Source: Pseudomonas lactis
GTDB taxonomy: Bacteria; Pseudomonadota; Gammaproteobacteria; Pseudomonadales; Pseudomonadaceae
Reading direction: 5' to 3'
DNA length: 64,000 nucleotides
NCBI RefSeq assembly: GCF_001439845.1
Contig: NZ_JYLO01000006.1
Coordinates: 248,001-312,000, forward strand
The notes under the pieces are model-generated. The model saw only the letters and a program-made list of their open reading frames with translations, had not been told where the DNA came from and did not search any database. Each line of letters opens with the position of its first letter. Position 1 is the stretch's first letter. Shown one piece after another: positions 8,119 to 16,661 of this stretch. A program made the position numbers and the translations under genes.

Positions 8119-9142
8119 ACAGTTGGCGGATCAGGTTGGGCGTGCTGCCCGTCCACCGCTTGAACGAGCGCCGAAAATTCGCCGCATCGTTGAAGTTCAG
8201 GTACGCGGCCACTTCCTCGTTACTCAGCCCCTTGGCCTGGTACAGGTGCAACGCCACGTGCTTGCGCACCCGGTCGACCTGTTGCTGAAAACCCGTGTCG
8301 TGCCGTTGCAACTTGCGCTTTAGCGTGGCCGGGCTCATGGCGAAGGTGTGCGCGGCTTGTTCCAGGCTCGGTGGCTGGCGCACGTGTTCGCGCAGGTAGC
8401 CGTAGAGGCAGTCCAGAAAGCTTGTGGCAAAGCCCAGTTGCTCGATTTGTTCAAGGGCTTGCTGGCGTGCGACCTGGCCCGCGGTGGCCGAAGCACCGGG
8501 CCAGTTGTGGGTGAGGTATTCACGGGGGAGGCACATCATGTCCAGCGGACGTTCGAAGCGTGTGTGTTCGCCCAGATGCACCCAGTATTGCTCGACGTAC
8601 CGGGGTTCGGCATGGCTGAAACTGCACACCCACGGCAAGCGCTGGCCGCTGAGCCATTGGCTCATGGCAACCAGCGAGGTCATGCTGGCTTCGAGCAGAA
8701 AGCGCCAGTGTTCGCCGGCGCCGCAACTGTCCAACCAATACAGGTAAGCGTGGTGCTCATCCAGCTCCACTTGCAGCGTGGCCAGCGGGCTGAGCAGCAC
8801 TTGTTGCTGGATCAGGATCTCCAGCGCCTGATGAAGGTTGTGTGCATGCCCCAGCGCATGACTGGCGGCGCCGTAGTAGCCGGGCAGCAGGCGTTGGCCA
8901 AACAGGAAACTGCTGTCATCGGCATCCAGCAGTTTGCGGCTGTTGCCGATCAAGCCCAAGAACTGCTGCGGGCTCAACCGCGCGTTGCCGGCCAGGATGT
9001 CTTCGTGGAACAGGCCGGTGCCGCGCAGCAAACGATGGCTGTCGATGTCCCGGGACAAGCCCAGGTCGATCAACGTGGCGGGTTGATAATGACCGGGGAT
9101 GAAGCGGCTGTCGTTTTCATACCAACTGGTTTTCACAGCCAT
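8105..9142 (-). CDS. AraC-family regulator with Arabinose_bd/OruR-like sensor domain
   Basis: Encodes 345 residues from the ATG at 9142 (MAVKTSWYENDSRF). Residues about 20-200 match the N-terminal domain of OruR/ArgR-type AraC proteins. Residues about 240-340 hold the two HTH motifs (LEQAAHTFAMSPATLKRKLQ and LSNEEVAAYLNFNDAANFRR), ending GSTPNLIRQLF. An upstream ATG at 9160 would overlap the previous gene. With the ATG at 9142, only one base separates it from the TGA of the GGDEF-like gene, so the two are very likely co-translated. Inducer unknown. Confidence 0.87.
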   Translation of the reverse strand: MAVKTSWYENDSRFIPGHYQPATLIDLGLSRDIDSHRLLRGTGLFHEDILAGNARLSPQQFLGLIGNSRKLLDADDSSFLFGQRLLPGYYGAASHALGHAHNLHQALEILIQQQVLLSPLATLQVELDEHHAYLYWLDSCGAGEHWRFLLEASMTSLVAMSQWLSGQRLPWVCSFSHAEPRYVEQYWVHLGEHTRFERPLDMMCLPREYLTHNWPGASATAGQVARQQALEQIEQLGFATSFLDCLYGYLREHVRQPPSLEQAAHTFAMSPATLKRKLQRHDTGFQQQVDRVRKHVALHLYQAKGLSNEEVAAYLNFNDAANFRRSFKRWTGSTPNLIRQLFSSR

Positions 9143-9143
9143 T

Positions 9144-10064
9144 TCAGGCGCTTTTCGCAAGAGGGTGTTTGGCGCGGGCCAGGCCCATATTCAGCCGCTT
9201 TAGCAACTCGTGGGGTGACTCTTGCAAGGCCATCACCACCGCCGTGGTCGCCGCCAGTTGCAGGCGTTCGCCCTGTTGCCGGGTCTTGTGGGCGAGGCTC
9301 TGCACCGCGTGTTGCAACTCCTGCGCCAGGCCCTGGGCCTGGCGCTCGCCGGTGTTGGGCAGCAGCACCACAAAACGATCGCCTGCCAGGCGGCACAACA
9401 GGTCCTGGCGGCGCAGGTTGAGCAACAGCACATGGCTGACCGCCTGTAGCACCGCATCACCCTCGGCATGCCCGTAGGCCTGGTTGATGGCGGCGAAGTT
9501 GTCCAGGTCCAGGGCCAGCAGCGACAGCGGTTGTTGCTGCTCTTGGCTGTCGCGCAGGCTGTCGGCGAGTTGGCGCTTGAGGTAGTCGGCACCGGCCAGG
9601 GGGGTGAGTTTGTCGAATAGCCGATGCTCGCGAAACAACCGCTCGCGTTTTTCCATCTGTGCGCTGATCGCCAGTTGTTCGTGGTGCCAGTGGTAGATAC
9701 CGATCGTCAGCAGGATCATGCCCACCGGCATTGGCCCTGACTCCAGCCAGTGATCCCAGGAGATGCTGTCAGGCAGGCGGATGAATTCGTCGAGGCTGTC
9801 GATCCACCAGGAAAAAAAGATGCACGACAGCCCCAGCGCCAGGTATTGGGTGACCCGTCCGGCGGGGCGGCTTTTCAACACCAGGCCCAGCCAGATCAGC
9901 GCGAGCAGCGCCGAACCGCCTTCGCCGATGATATCCAGCCACACCCATTCGCTGACGCTTTTGAGCTCGCCGCAGGCCAGGTGCAGGATCAGTCCGAGGT
10001 TGGCGGCGATCAGTAGCAACGCGAGTTTCCAGCGGTGGGGTTTGAGCACGGAAAACATGGCCAC
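9144..10064 (-). CDS. Membrane protein with degenerate GGDEF domain
   Basis: Encodes 306 residues. About five hydrophobic segments fill residues 10-135 (LALLLIAANLGLILHLAC, ALLALIWLGLVL, YLALGLSCIFFSWWI, PVGMILLTIGIYHW). A GGDEF-family domain occupies about 145-300 (FDKLTPLAGADYLKRQL, LLALDLDNFAAINQAYGHAEGD, LLCRLAGDRFVVLLPN). The signature loop is AGDRF at residues 227-231 instead of GG(D/E)EF: the catalytic Glu is Arg and the first Gly is Ala. That should abolish cyclic-di-GMP synthesis, so it may act as a GTP or c-di-GMP sensor or a protein scaffold. It is followed one base later by the AraC gene, which suggests a membrane sensor and transcription factor made together. Confidence 0.85.
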   Translation of the reverse strand: MAMFSVLKPHRWKLALLLIAANLGLILHLACGELKSVSEWVWLDIIGEGGSALLALIWLGLVLKSRPAGRVTQYLALGLSCIFFSWWIDSLDEFIRLPDSISWDHWLESGPMPVGMILLTIGIYHWHHEQLAISAQMEKRERLFREHRLFDKLTPLAGADYLKRQLADSLRDSQEQQQPLSLLALDLDNFAAINQAYGHAEGDAVLQAVSHVLLLNLRRQDLLCRLAGDRFVVLLPNTGERQAQGLAQELQHAVQSLAHKTRQQGERLQLAATTAVVMALQESPHELLKRLNMGLARAKHPLAKSA

Positions 10065-10190
10065 GGGTCCTTGGGCAAATAAGCGATGGGCGCCAGCACA
10101 GCAGATGGATGTGACGGTTGGATGACGGGGTGGGAGGGTCGAATCAGCTCATGCCCTCGGTGCATTTTTCATGCTGAACATGGACCCCAT

Positions 10191-10738
10191 GTGGGAGCTG
10201 GCTTGCCTGCGATGACGTCCTCACAGCCGCCCCATATCTACCTGACACCCCGCAATCAAACTGTGGGAGCTGGCTTGCCTGCGATGACGGCCTCTCAGCC
10301 GACACCTATCCACCTGACCCCCCACCATCCAACTGTGGGAGCGGGCTTGCTCGCGAAGGCGGCCTGGCAGTCAACACAGTTGTATTGTGTGCACATCCAT
10401 TGCTGCGGTAACGGCTACTTAGGGTTCCGCCCTGACGGCGGGTCACTTTTGGAAGGACCCAAAAGTAACCAAAAGGTCCTCGCCCCACCACTCGGCACCT
10501 CGCTTAGGCTCGGTGTGCCCGTAATCCGCCAGTGATTTGGGGGGCCGCCGCCACGCGCCATCCATGGCGCGGGGCGGCTAAACCGGCATCCCTGCCGGTT
10601 TACCCCCCAAATCCCTGTCGAATTCCGGCCAGCGTGGTTTAACGGGGCGCCTGAGATCAAAAGCAGATCAAGATCAAGAGCGGCTCGCTTCGCATCGTAG
10701 TTACCGTCGACCGCCTTCGCAGGCAAGCCAGCTCCCAC
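10191..10738 (+). repeat. Dispersed structured element, copy 1 (with leading REP units)
   Basis: This fills most of the 844-bp gap between 10064 and 10909. Three REP-like units begin at 10191, 10263 and 10335, exactly 72 bp apart. They are followed by a hairpin CCGCC-CTGAC-GGCGG (10427-10441), a hairpin ACTTTTGG/CCAAAAGT (10445-10466) whose loop AGGACC can pair with GGTCCT at 10475-10480, and a long imperfect stem. Its inner arms are GATTTGGGGGG (10534-10544) and CCCCCCAAATC (10603-10613), and it encloses two hairpins (GCGCCAT/ATGGCGC and AACCGGCA/TGCCGGTT). An inverted REP half closes the element (10712-10738). Other copies are at 25421, 29803 and 43256. Open frames across it look like shadows of the repeat. 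No gene seen. Confidence 0.9.
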
Positions 10739-10817
10739 CTCTGACCGAGGTCATTTCAGCTCATTTGAGCCCTCCACAAGCTTGTAAACCCCGCTTTGAC
10801 AGGCTCTGCCCGTAACC

Positions 10818-10835
10818 CTGTCACAGAACCGTCAC
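10818..10835 (+). promoter_or_regulatory. Pho-box-like site before the TonB-dependent receptor
   Basis: CTGTCAC-AGAA-CCGTCAC: two 7-base direct repeats separated by 4 bases, the geometry of the PhoB box (consensus CTGTCAT, 4 AT-rich bases, CTGTCAY). It lies 73 bp before the receptor ATG, where a PhoB-activated promoter would be, with a weak -10-like TAGCTT near 10846. The match is by eye and has two or three deviations from consensus. Confidence 0.6.
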
Positions 10836-10908
10836 GCCCCATCCCTAGCTTGCCCTCCCAGTTGCCGGGCCTCTTGCCTGGCGCCAACGGATTCTTGGGG
10901 AGGGTTTC

Positions 10909-13422
10909 ATGTACAAGCGCACCGGGCTCGTCAGCTTTACGCTTACCGCCTTGGCCCTGGCGATAGCCTGCGAGCGGGTCAATGCCGCCGAAGCGGCCAC
11001 CACCGAGCATGTCGATGTGGTCGGCCAAGCCGCTGCAATCGACAGCGCCCTCAAGGAGCAGCGCTCTTCCGATAGCATCAAGAGCGTGGTGCATGCTGAC
11101 GGCGTCGCGCAGTTGCCGGATGAGAACGTTGCCGAGGCGGTGCAGCGCTTGCCGGGCATCAGTGTTGAACGTGACCAGGGCGAAGGTCGCTTTGTGAGCG
11201 TGCGCGGCCTGGGTCCGGACCTCAACAGTGTGACCATCAACGGCACCCTGGTGCCCTCGCCTGAGAGCGAGCGCCGTGCCGTGGCCCTTGATGTTCTGCC
11301 TTCGGAATTGGTGCAGTCGTTGTCGGTGATTAAGACGCTCACACCGGACATGGACGCCAACTCCCTGGGCGGCACTGTTGATGTGAAGAGCCTGTCGGCG
11401 TTCGATCACAAGGGCCTGTTCTACACCGGCAGCACTGAGGCCAGCTACGACAAGAACACACACCAGACCAGCCCGAAATTCTCCGGCGCCGCCAGTAACC
11501 GGTTCAGCCTCGGCGACGGTATCGACAACTTTGGCGTGGCCGCGGCGCTCAGTTGGCAGAAGCGTGATTTTGGCTCGGACAACGTCGAAACTGGCGGCGC
11601 CTGGGACTTTACCAACGGTGCCCGGCTCAACGAATTCGAGCAGCGCGACTACGACATCAGCCGTGAACGCGCCGGTGGTGGCCTTAACTTCGATTACACG
11701 CCCGATGACTTGAGCAGCTACTACCTGCGCACGCTCTACAGTCGCTACAAGGACACCGAAACCCGTAACGCTGCCAGCCTAGAGTTCGCTGACCCGCAAG
11801 CGCCTGGCGAATTGGGCGAAGTCGAGGGCAAGCGTAAGCTCAAGAACCGTGAGGAAACCCAGCAAATCCAGTCCTACGTATTGGGCGGTGAACGCATGCT
11901 CGGCCTGTGGACCCTGAGCGGCCAGGCCGGGTACAGCCGTTCCAGCGAAGACAGCCCGGGGCATATTGCCGGTGCGACCTTCGACGGCGGTGACTTTGCC
12001 GACAGCGGCTTTTACGACAAGACCAAGCCGCGCCCGATCATCGGCAGTGGTTTCTACGACCCCGCCAATTTCAGCCTCGATAAAGTCGACTGGGAAAAAC
12101 AGCACACCCAGGACACCGAGAAGAACCTGCGCCTGGATCTGGCCCGCGACTACGACCTTAGCGGTTACGCATCCCAGTTCAAGTTCGGCGGCAAGGTCAG
12201 CCGGCGCCACAAGGACAATGACCTGGAGGCCTGGGTCTACAAGGACCTGGATGAACAGGGCTTGAGCGATGAACAACTCAACCTTACGCAGTTCCAGAAG
12301 GGCAACGTCGACTACCGTCTCGGCCGCTTTGGCCCGGGCATCAGCGCGGGCAATATTCGCCAACTGATCGGCGGCCTCAATCGCGATGACTTCTATGACC
12401 CCACCGAATCCACGGTCAACGACTTCACCATTCGCGAAGACATCAACGCCGGCTACCTGATGAACACCGTTGTTATCGACGACTGGCGCTTCATTGCCGG
12501 CATGCGTTACGAAGGTACCGAATTCGAAGCCAAGGGCACCGGCGCCACGGACGGCCAGTTCAGCGCCACCGAGACCAAGCGCCGTTATCACCACTGGCTA
12601 CCGGGCCTGCATGCGCGCTACCAGATTGACAAGAACACCCAGGTACGCGCCGCCTGGACCAAATCGGTGGTGCGTCCGACCTTTGGCCAATTGGCCCCTG
12701 GTTTTGTGATCGACGATGACGAAGCCACCTTCGGCAACCCGGACCTCAAGCCGCTCGAATCAAGCAACCTGGACCTGGGCATCGAACATTTCATGGGCCG
12801 CGCCGGTACCGTGTCGGCATTCGTGTTCTACAAAGACATCCAGAACTTCGTCTACAACACCGACGTGGCCGGTACCGGTGCCTGGGCCAACTTCGCCGAG
12901 GCGCACACCTTTGCCAACGGCGACAGCGCCAAACTCTATGGCCTGGAACTGGCCTACTCACAGAAGTTCGACTGGCTGCCTGCGCCATGGAACGGCCTGA
13001 TGATCGGTGCCAACAGCACCTTCAGCCGTTCCAGCGCGGACATCGAGGGCTTCGACAGCGCCAGCGGGCGCACTCGCAAGCGCAACATCAGCCTGCCCAA
13101 CCAGTCAGACACGGTCGGTAACCTGATGCTGGGATGGGAAGACGACACACTCAGCTTGCGCCTCTCGGCCAATTACAAATCGGCCTATTTGTACGAGCTG
13201 GCGTCGATCAATGACAAGGCCCATGACCTGCACGTCGACGCGCAAACCTTTGTTGATTTCAGCGCGCGCTACTCCCTGACCAAAAACCTGCAGGTCAGCT
13301 TCGAGGCACAGAACCTCACCGACGAGTCGTATTTCGTCTACACCGGCCACCGTAGCTACAACGGCCAGTACGAAGAGTACGGCCCCACCTACAAGCTGGG
13401 CCTGACCTTCACCCATTTCTAA
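10909..13422 (+). CDS. TonB-dependent outer-membrane receptor, probable phytate/inositol-phosphate transporter
   Basis: Encodes 837 residues. A signal peptide covers about residues 1-26 (KRTGLVSFTLTALALAIA ... VNA). TTEHVDVVG just after it is a plausible TonB box. The plug domain follows (VAQLPDENVAEAVQRLPGIS, VSVRGLGPDLNSVTINGTLV), then a 22-strand-type barrel ending in a terminal Phe (YKLGLTFTHF). The plug sequence resembles the Caulobacter/Xanthomonas-type TonB receptors that import organic nutrients. It is followed by a phytase and by its own TolQ/TolR/TonB-like energiser, and preceded by a Pho-box-like site. Inference: it binds or imports phytate or its lower inositol phosphates. A siderophore role is less likely, because no iron-uptake gene or regulator lies nearby. 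Confidence 0.88.
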   Translation: MYKRTGLVSFTLTALALAIACERVNAAEAATTEHVDVVGQAAAIDSALKEQRSSDSIKSVVHADGVAQLPDENVAEAVQRLPGISVERDQGEGRFVSVRGLGPDLNSVTINGTLVPSPESERRAVALDVLPSELVQSLSVIKTLTPDMDANSLGGTVDVKSLSAFDHKGLFYTGSTEASYDKNTHQTSPKFSGAASNRFSLGDGIDNFGVAAALSWQKRDFGSDNVETGGAWDFTNGARLNEFEQRDYDISRERAGGGLNFDYTPDDLSSYYLRTLYSRYKDTETRNAASLEFADPQAPGELGEVEGKRKLKNREETQQIQSYVLGGERMLGLWTLSGQAGYSRSSEDSPGHIAGATFDGGDFADSGFYDKTKPRPIIGSGFYDPANFSLDKVDWEKQHTQDTEKNLRLDLARDYDLSGYASQFKFGGKVSRRHKDNDLEAWVYKDLDEQGLSDEQLNLTQFQKGNVDYRLGRFGPGISAGNIRQLIGGLNRDDFYDPTESTVNDFTIREDINAGYLMNTVVIDDWRFIAGMRYEGTEFEAKGTGATDGQFSATETKRRYHHWLPGLHARYQIDKNTQVRAAWTKSVVRPTFGQLAPGFVIDDDEATFGNPDLKPLESSNLDLGIEHFMGRAGTVSAFVFYKDIQNFVYNTDVAGTGAWANFAEAHTFANGDSAKLYGLELAYSQKFDWLPAPWNGLMIGANSTFSRSSADIEGFDSASGRTRKRNISLPNQSDTVGNLMLGWEDDTLSLRLSANYKSAYLYELASINDKAHDLHVDAQTFVDFSARYSLTKNLQVSFEAQNLTDESYFVYTGHRSYNGQYEEYGPTYKLGLTFTHF

Positions 13423-13433
13423 CCGTTGCCCCC

Positions 13434-13533
13434 TGTAGGAGCGAGCTTGCTCGCGAAAAACCTCAGCGATAACGCGGGTCGCCTGAATGAGCGCGGCGCC
13501 TGTGCGTTTTTCGCGAGCAAGCTCGCTCCTACA
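13434..13533. repeat. REPIN of the TGTAGGAGCGAGC family
   Basis: A 100-bp inverted REP pair, TGTAGGAGCGAGCTTGCTCG at the left and its complement at the right. It lies between the receptor and phytase genes, 12 bp after the receptor stop codon, inside the probable operon. It could protect or terminate the upstream message. Confidence 0.92.
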
Positions 13534-13593
13534 GGGCATCAGGGCAAGCCGTCCCAAACGGGATCTCCATTGTTTTCGAAGGATTGTCTGTTC

Positions 13594-15459
13594 ATGAGAA
13601 TTTCCAAGCTGTGCCTGCTGGTTGCGTTGGTAATCAGCGGCAATGCGTTCGCCACCGAGCTACCGCTGACCCCTTGGGCACCCAGCCTGAATGCCCAAGC
13701 CGTGGCCTTCCTGCCCGGCGGCACCCAGCGCGTGGCCGCCAGTGCCCGCGACGGCCTGTTGTTGCTCGACGATAAAGGCGCCGAACTGGCCCGGTTCAAG
13801 GGCCGTTTCAGCAGCCTCGACACCCGCGCTGCGGGCACTCAATCGCTGATCGCCAGCCTCGACAACGACCGCCAGCAGGCCTTGCTGATCGGTCTGGATG
13901 GCGTCGGCAAAACCTGGGGTGCGCCGCTGTACCTGCCGACCCGCGACTTTGCGGTAAATAGCCTGTGCCTCTATCGCGATTCGGCGGCCAACCTGTTTGT
14001 GTTTCTGGTCGGTGAAGAGGGCAAGGGCGAGCAGTGGCTGGTGGGCAATGGCTCGACCCTGCTGGCCCAGGCGCAGCGTGTTCGCAGCCTGTCACTGCCG
14101 CCATCGGCGCAGTACTGCCAAGTGGATGATGCGGCCGAGCGATTGGTGGTGAACGAGCAAAACGTCGGCTGGTGGGCCTACCCGGCGCACCCGGAAGCCG
14201 AGGTGAAACGCACGCCCGTGGCGCTGTTCGACGACCCCGCGCGCGAAGCAGGCGCCATGGCGCTGGTGCCGGGCGGGGTGCTCGCGCTGGACCCGAAAAC
14301 CGCGCAATTGCAGCTGTTCCAGCAAGTCGGGGAACGTTGGGTTGGGCAATCCAGCCTCGCCTTGCCGGGCCTCAAAGAACCGGAGCAACTGGTGATCCAG
14401 GGCCGGCAGGTGCTGGTGCGGGATGACGACAGCGGCCAGCTCTATCAGGGCCGTCTCGACTGGCAAGCCACGCCGGTGCCGGTTGCGCCGATACTTGCGC
14501 AAGTCGCCGCACTGCGCCAGACCGAACCCGTGGGTCGCCAAGGCGACGCGGCGGATGACCCGGCCATCTGGATTCACCCGGACACGCCGGCCAAAAGTCG
14601 TGTGCTGGGGACCAACAAGAAACAGGGCCTGCTGGCCTACGATCTCGACGGCAAGTTGCTGCAGGAACTGGCAGTGGGGCGGCTGAACAATGTAGACCTA
14701 CGCCCAGGCTTCAAACTGGGTACGCACACCGTCGACCTGGCCGTGGCGAGTAACCGCGACCGCAACAGCCTGAGCCTGTTCAGCATCGACCGTCAGAGCG
14801 GCGAGTTGCGTGAAGCCGGTGAGGTCCCCACGCCACTCAAGGACATCTACGGTATCTGCCTGTACCAGCCCGCCAGCGGCGAGCTTTACGCGTTTGCCAA
14901 TGACAAGGATGGCACCTTCCTGCAATACCGCCTGAGTGCACCGACTGGCCGTGTGCAGGGCGAGTTGGTGCGCCAGTTCAAGGTCGATAGCCAACCCGAG
15001 GGCTGTGTGGCCGATGACCAGCGCCAACGCTTGTTCATCGGTGAGGAAGATGTCGGCGTGTGGGCGATGGATGCCCGTGCCGAGCAACCGGCCACGCTCA
15101 CTTCGGTGATCAAAGTCGGCGCGCAACTGCACGCGGACGTCGAAGGCTTGGCGTTGTATCAAAGCCCCGCGCGGGATTACCTGGTGGTCTCCAGCCAAGG
15201 CAATGACAGCTACCTGGTGCTGGACGCCGAGCCGCCATTCGCTGTGCGCGGCGCCTTGCGCGTTGGCCTCAATGCGGCCGCCGGCATTGATGGCGCCTCG
15301 GAAACCGATGGCCTGGAGGTCACTGCCGTCAACCTCGGCGGGCCCTGGAGCCAGGGCATGCTGGTGGTGCAGGACGGCCGCAAGCGCATGCCCGAGCAAG
15401 CCCAGAACTTCAAGTTCGTGCCCTGGGCCGAGGTGAGCCGCGCGTTGAAATTACCTTGA
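13594..15459 (+). CDS. Beta-propeller (3-)phytase, tandem-domain
   Basis: Encodes 621 residues starting MRISKLCLLVALVIS, with a cleavable signal peptide ending near NAFA (residues 16-20), so it is exported. Residues about 315-621 form a complete beta-propeller phytase: GDAADDPAIWIHP, NNVDLRP, DLAVASNRDRNSLSLF, GEVPTPLKDIYGICLY, QPEGCVADDQRQRLFIGEE, DGLEVTAV. The acidic residues in these motifs are the calcium/phosphate ligands of the family. Residues about 30-300 are a diverged propeller-like domain, as in dual-domain phytases where the N-terminal copy is incomplete. It removes phosphate from calcium-phytate outside or in the periplasm. A frame extension upstream to 13426 runs through the REPIN and is not real. 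Confidence 0.94.
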   Translation: MRISKLCLLVALVISGNAFATELPLTPWAPSLNAQAVAFLPGGTQRVAASARDGLLLLDDKGAELARFKGRFSSLDTRAAGTQSLIASLDNDRQQALLIGLDGVGKTWGAPLYLPTRDFAVNSLCLYRDSAANLFVFLVGEEGKGEQWLVGNGSTLLAQAQRVRSLSLPPSAQYCQVDDAAERLVVNEQNVGWWAYPAHPEAEVKRTPVALFDDPAREAGAMALVPGGVLALDPKTAQLQLFQQVGERWVGQSSLALPGLKEPEQLVIQGRQVLVRDDDSGQLYQGRLDWQATPVPVAPILAQVAALRQTEPVGRQGDAADDPAIWIHPDTPAKSRVLGTNKKQGLLAYDLDGKLLQELAVGRLNNVDLRPGFKLGTHTVDLAVASNRDRNSLSLFSIDRQSGELREAGEVPTPLKDIYGICLYQPASGELYAFANDKDGTFLQYRLSAPTGRVQGELVRQFKVDSQPEGCVADDQRQRLFIGEEDVGVWAMDARAEQPATLTSVIKVGAQLHADVEGLALYQSPARDYLVVSSQGNDSYLVLDAEPPFAVRGALRVGLNAAAGIDGASETDGLEVTAVNLGGPWSQGMLVVQDGRKRMPEQAQNFKFVPWAEVSRALKLP

Positions 15460-15460
15460 G

Positions 15461-15478
15461 CTGTCATCACGCAGTCAT
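15461..15478 (+). promoter_or_regulatory. Second Pho-box-like site, before the energiser genes
   Basis: CTGTCAT-CACG-CAGTCAT has the 7+4+7 direct-repeat layout of a PhoB site; the first half matches the consensus exactly. It begins two bases after the phytase stop codon and 46 bp before the next ATG. It could give the TolQ/TolR/TonB genes their own phosphate-responsive promoter. Identified by eye. Confidence 0.6.
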
Positions 15479-15506
15479 CCGTTTTTAATCGAATAGGAGC
15501 TTCACC

Positions 15507-16199
15507 ATGCACGCGACGATGGAACATATGACGATCTGGAGCTTGATCAGCGACGCCAGCCTGTTGGTCAAGGCCGTAATGATCACTTTGCTGTTGGCAT
15601 CCTTGCTCAGCTGGTACCTGATCATTCAGCGCAGCCGTGTGCTGCGTGGGTTGGATCGGCAGCTTAACGGCTTCCTGTCGCGCTTTCGCGTGGCGTCGGA
15701 CCTGCAGCCCTTGTATCGCGAAACCGTGCAGGCAGGCGAGGGCGGTGTGGCGCCGATCTTTATTGCCGGCATGCAGGAATACCAGCATCTGCGCCACCAC
15801 GATCCGGCCGTGCTCGAGGGTGTGGAGCGCGCCTTGCAGGTAGCGATCACCGAGCAGGAACTGGAGCTGGAAAAGGGCTTACAGTTTCTGGCGACGGTGG
15901 GGTCGGTCAGCCCCTATATCGGCCTGTTCGGGACCGTGTGGGGCATCATGAATTCGTTCCTCGGCTTGTCGCAGGTGCAACAGGCCACGCTATCGACCGT
16001 GGCACCGGGTATTGCAGAGGCCTTGATTGCCACCGCCATTGGCCTGTTTGCAGCGATTCCGGCAGTGATCGCCTATAACCGTTTCGCGGCACGCAGCCAG
16101 ACCTTGCTCACGCGCTACTACGCTTTTGGCAATGAGCTGCAAGTGCACCTGCACCGCACGCTGCGCGGTACCTCGATCAACCTGGCCGTGGCCGCCTGA
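15507..16199 (+). CDS. TolQ/ExbB-family proton-channel subunit
   Basis: Encodes 230 residues with three membrane helices: about 20-40 (VKAVMITLLLASLLSWYLII), about 130-155 (FLATVGSVSPYIGLFGTVWG) and about 165-190 (APGIAEALIATAIGLFAAIP). The conserved core matches Pseudomonas TolQ more closely than ExbB (TVWGIMNSFLGL and AEALIATAIGLFAAIPAVIA). With the next two genes it should form an inner-membrane motor that uses the proton gradient to power an outer-membrane receptor. The ATG at 15507 follows AGGAG at 15496. No Pal, TolB or YbgC homologue is nearby, so this is not the main tol-pal operon. Confidence 0.9.
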   Translation: MHATMEHMTIWSLISDASLLVKAVMITLLLASLLSWYLIIQRSRVLRGLDRQLNGFLSRFRVASDLQPLYRETVQAGEGGVAPIFIAGMQEYQHLRHHDPAVLEGVERALQVAITEQELELEKGLQFLATVGSVSPYIGLFGTVWGIMNSFLGLSQVQQATLSTVAPGIAEALIATAIGLFAAIPAVIAYNRFAARSQTLLTRYYAFGNELQVHLHRTLRGTSINLAVAA

Positions 16200-16214
16200 A
16201 CAAGGAGCAAAGCG

Positions 16215-16661
16215 ATGTTGATCAGGCCGCAACGCAAGCACGGGCCCAAGGCCGAGATGAATGTGGTGCCCTACATCGACGTGATGCTGGTGCTGCTGGT
16301 GATCTTTATGGTCACCGCGCCCATGCTCACCCAGGGTGTGAAGATCGAACTGCCCAAGGTCGCCGCCGAGGCGCTGGCCAGCGATACGCGCCAGCAGATC
16401 CTGACGTTATCGGTGAAGGCCGACGGTGGCTACTACTGGAACCTGGGTGACGAACTGGATACCCGCCAGCAGACCGACAGTGCGGTGACCCTGGAAGAAA
16501 TGAGCGCCAAGGTCATGCAGGTGGTGGCGGCGCGCAGCGATACCCAGGTGTATATCCGTGCTGACGACAATGCCGGTTACGGCCGTGTGGTGGCGGCCAT
16601 GGCGGTACTGCAGAAGGGCGGTGTCAGCAACCTTGGGCTCGTCACCGAGGCCCCACAATGA
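16215..16661 (+). CDS. TolR/ExbD-family energy-transduction subunit
   Basis: Encodes 148 residues. One transmembrane helix near the N-terminus (PYIDVMLVLLVIFMVTAPML) carries the essential proton-path Asp at residue 22. The periplasmic domain has the ExbD/TolR fold (KIELPKVAAEAL, VYIRADDNAGYGRVVAAMAV). It starts 15 bp after the TolQ-like gene and ends with an ATGA overlap with the TonB-like gene, so the three are translated as a unit. It pairs with the upstream protein to form the proton-driven motor for the receptor at 10909. Confidence 0.92.
   Translation: MLIRPQRKHGPKAEMNVVPYIDVMLVLLVIFMVTAPMLTQGVKIELPKVAAEALASDTRQQILTLSVKADGGYYWNLGDELDTRQQTDSAVTLEEMSAKVMQVVAARSDTQVYIRADDNAGYGRVVAAMAVLQKGGVSNLGLVTEAPQ

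Noticed and set aside
10191-10400. CRISPR-like array (regular 72-bp repeats at 10191-10335 and 43256-43400)
   Set aside because: The repeated units are REP palindromes, the intervening sequence is also similar from unit to unit, there are only two or three units, and no cas gene is nearby.
10415-10738. Small proteins encoded in the dispersed elements (also near 25574, 29783 and 43371)
   Set aside because: The frames translate the repeats themselves, their protein sequences change with the copy, and none has a credible start site; the conserved signal is structural, not coding.
10909-13422. Siderophore receptor
   Set aside because: Neighbours are a phytase and an energiser set with Pho-box-like sites; no Fur-type site, sigma/anti-sigma pair or siderophore gene was seen.
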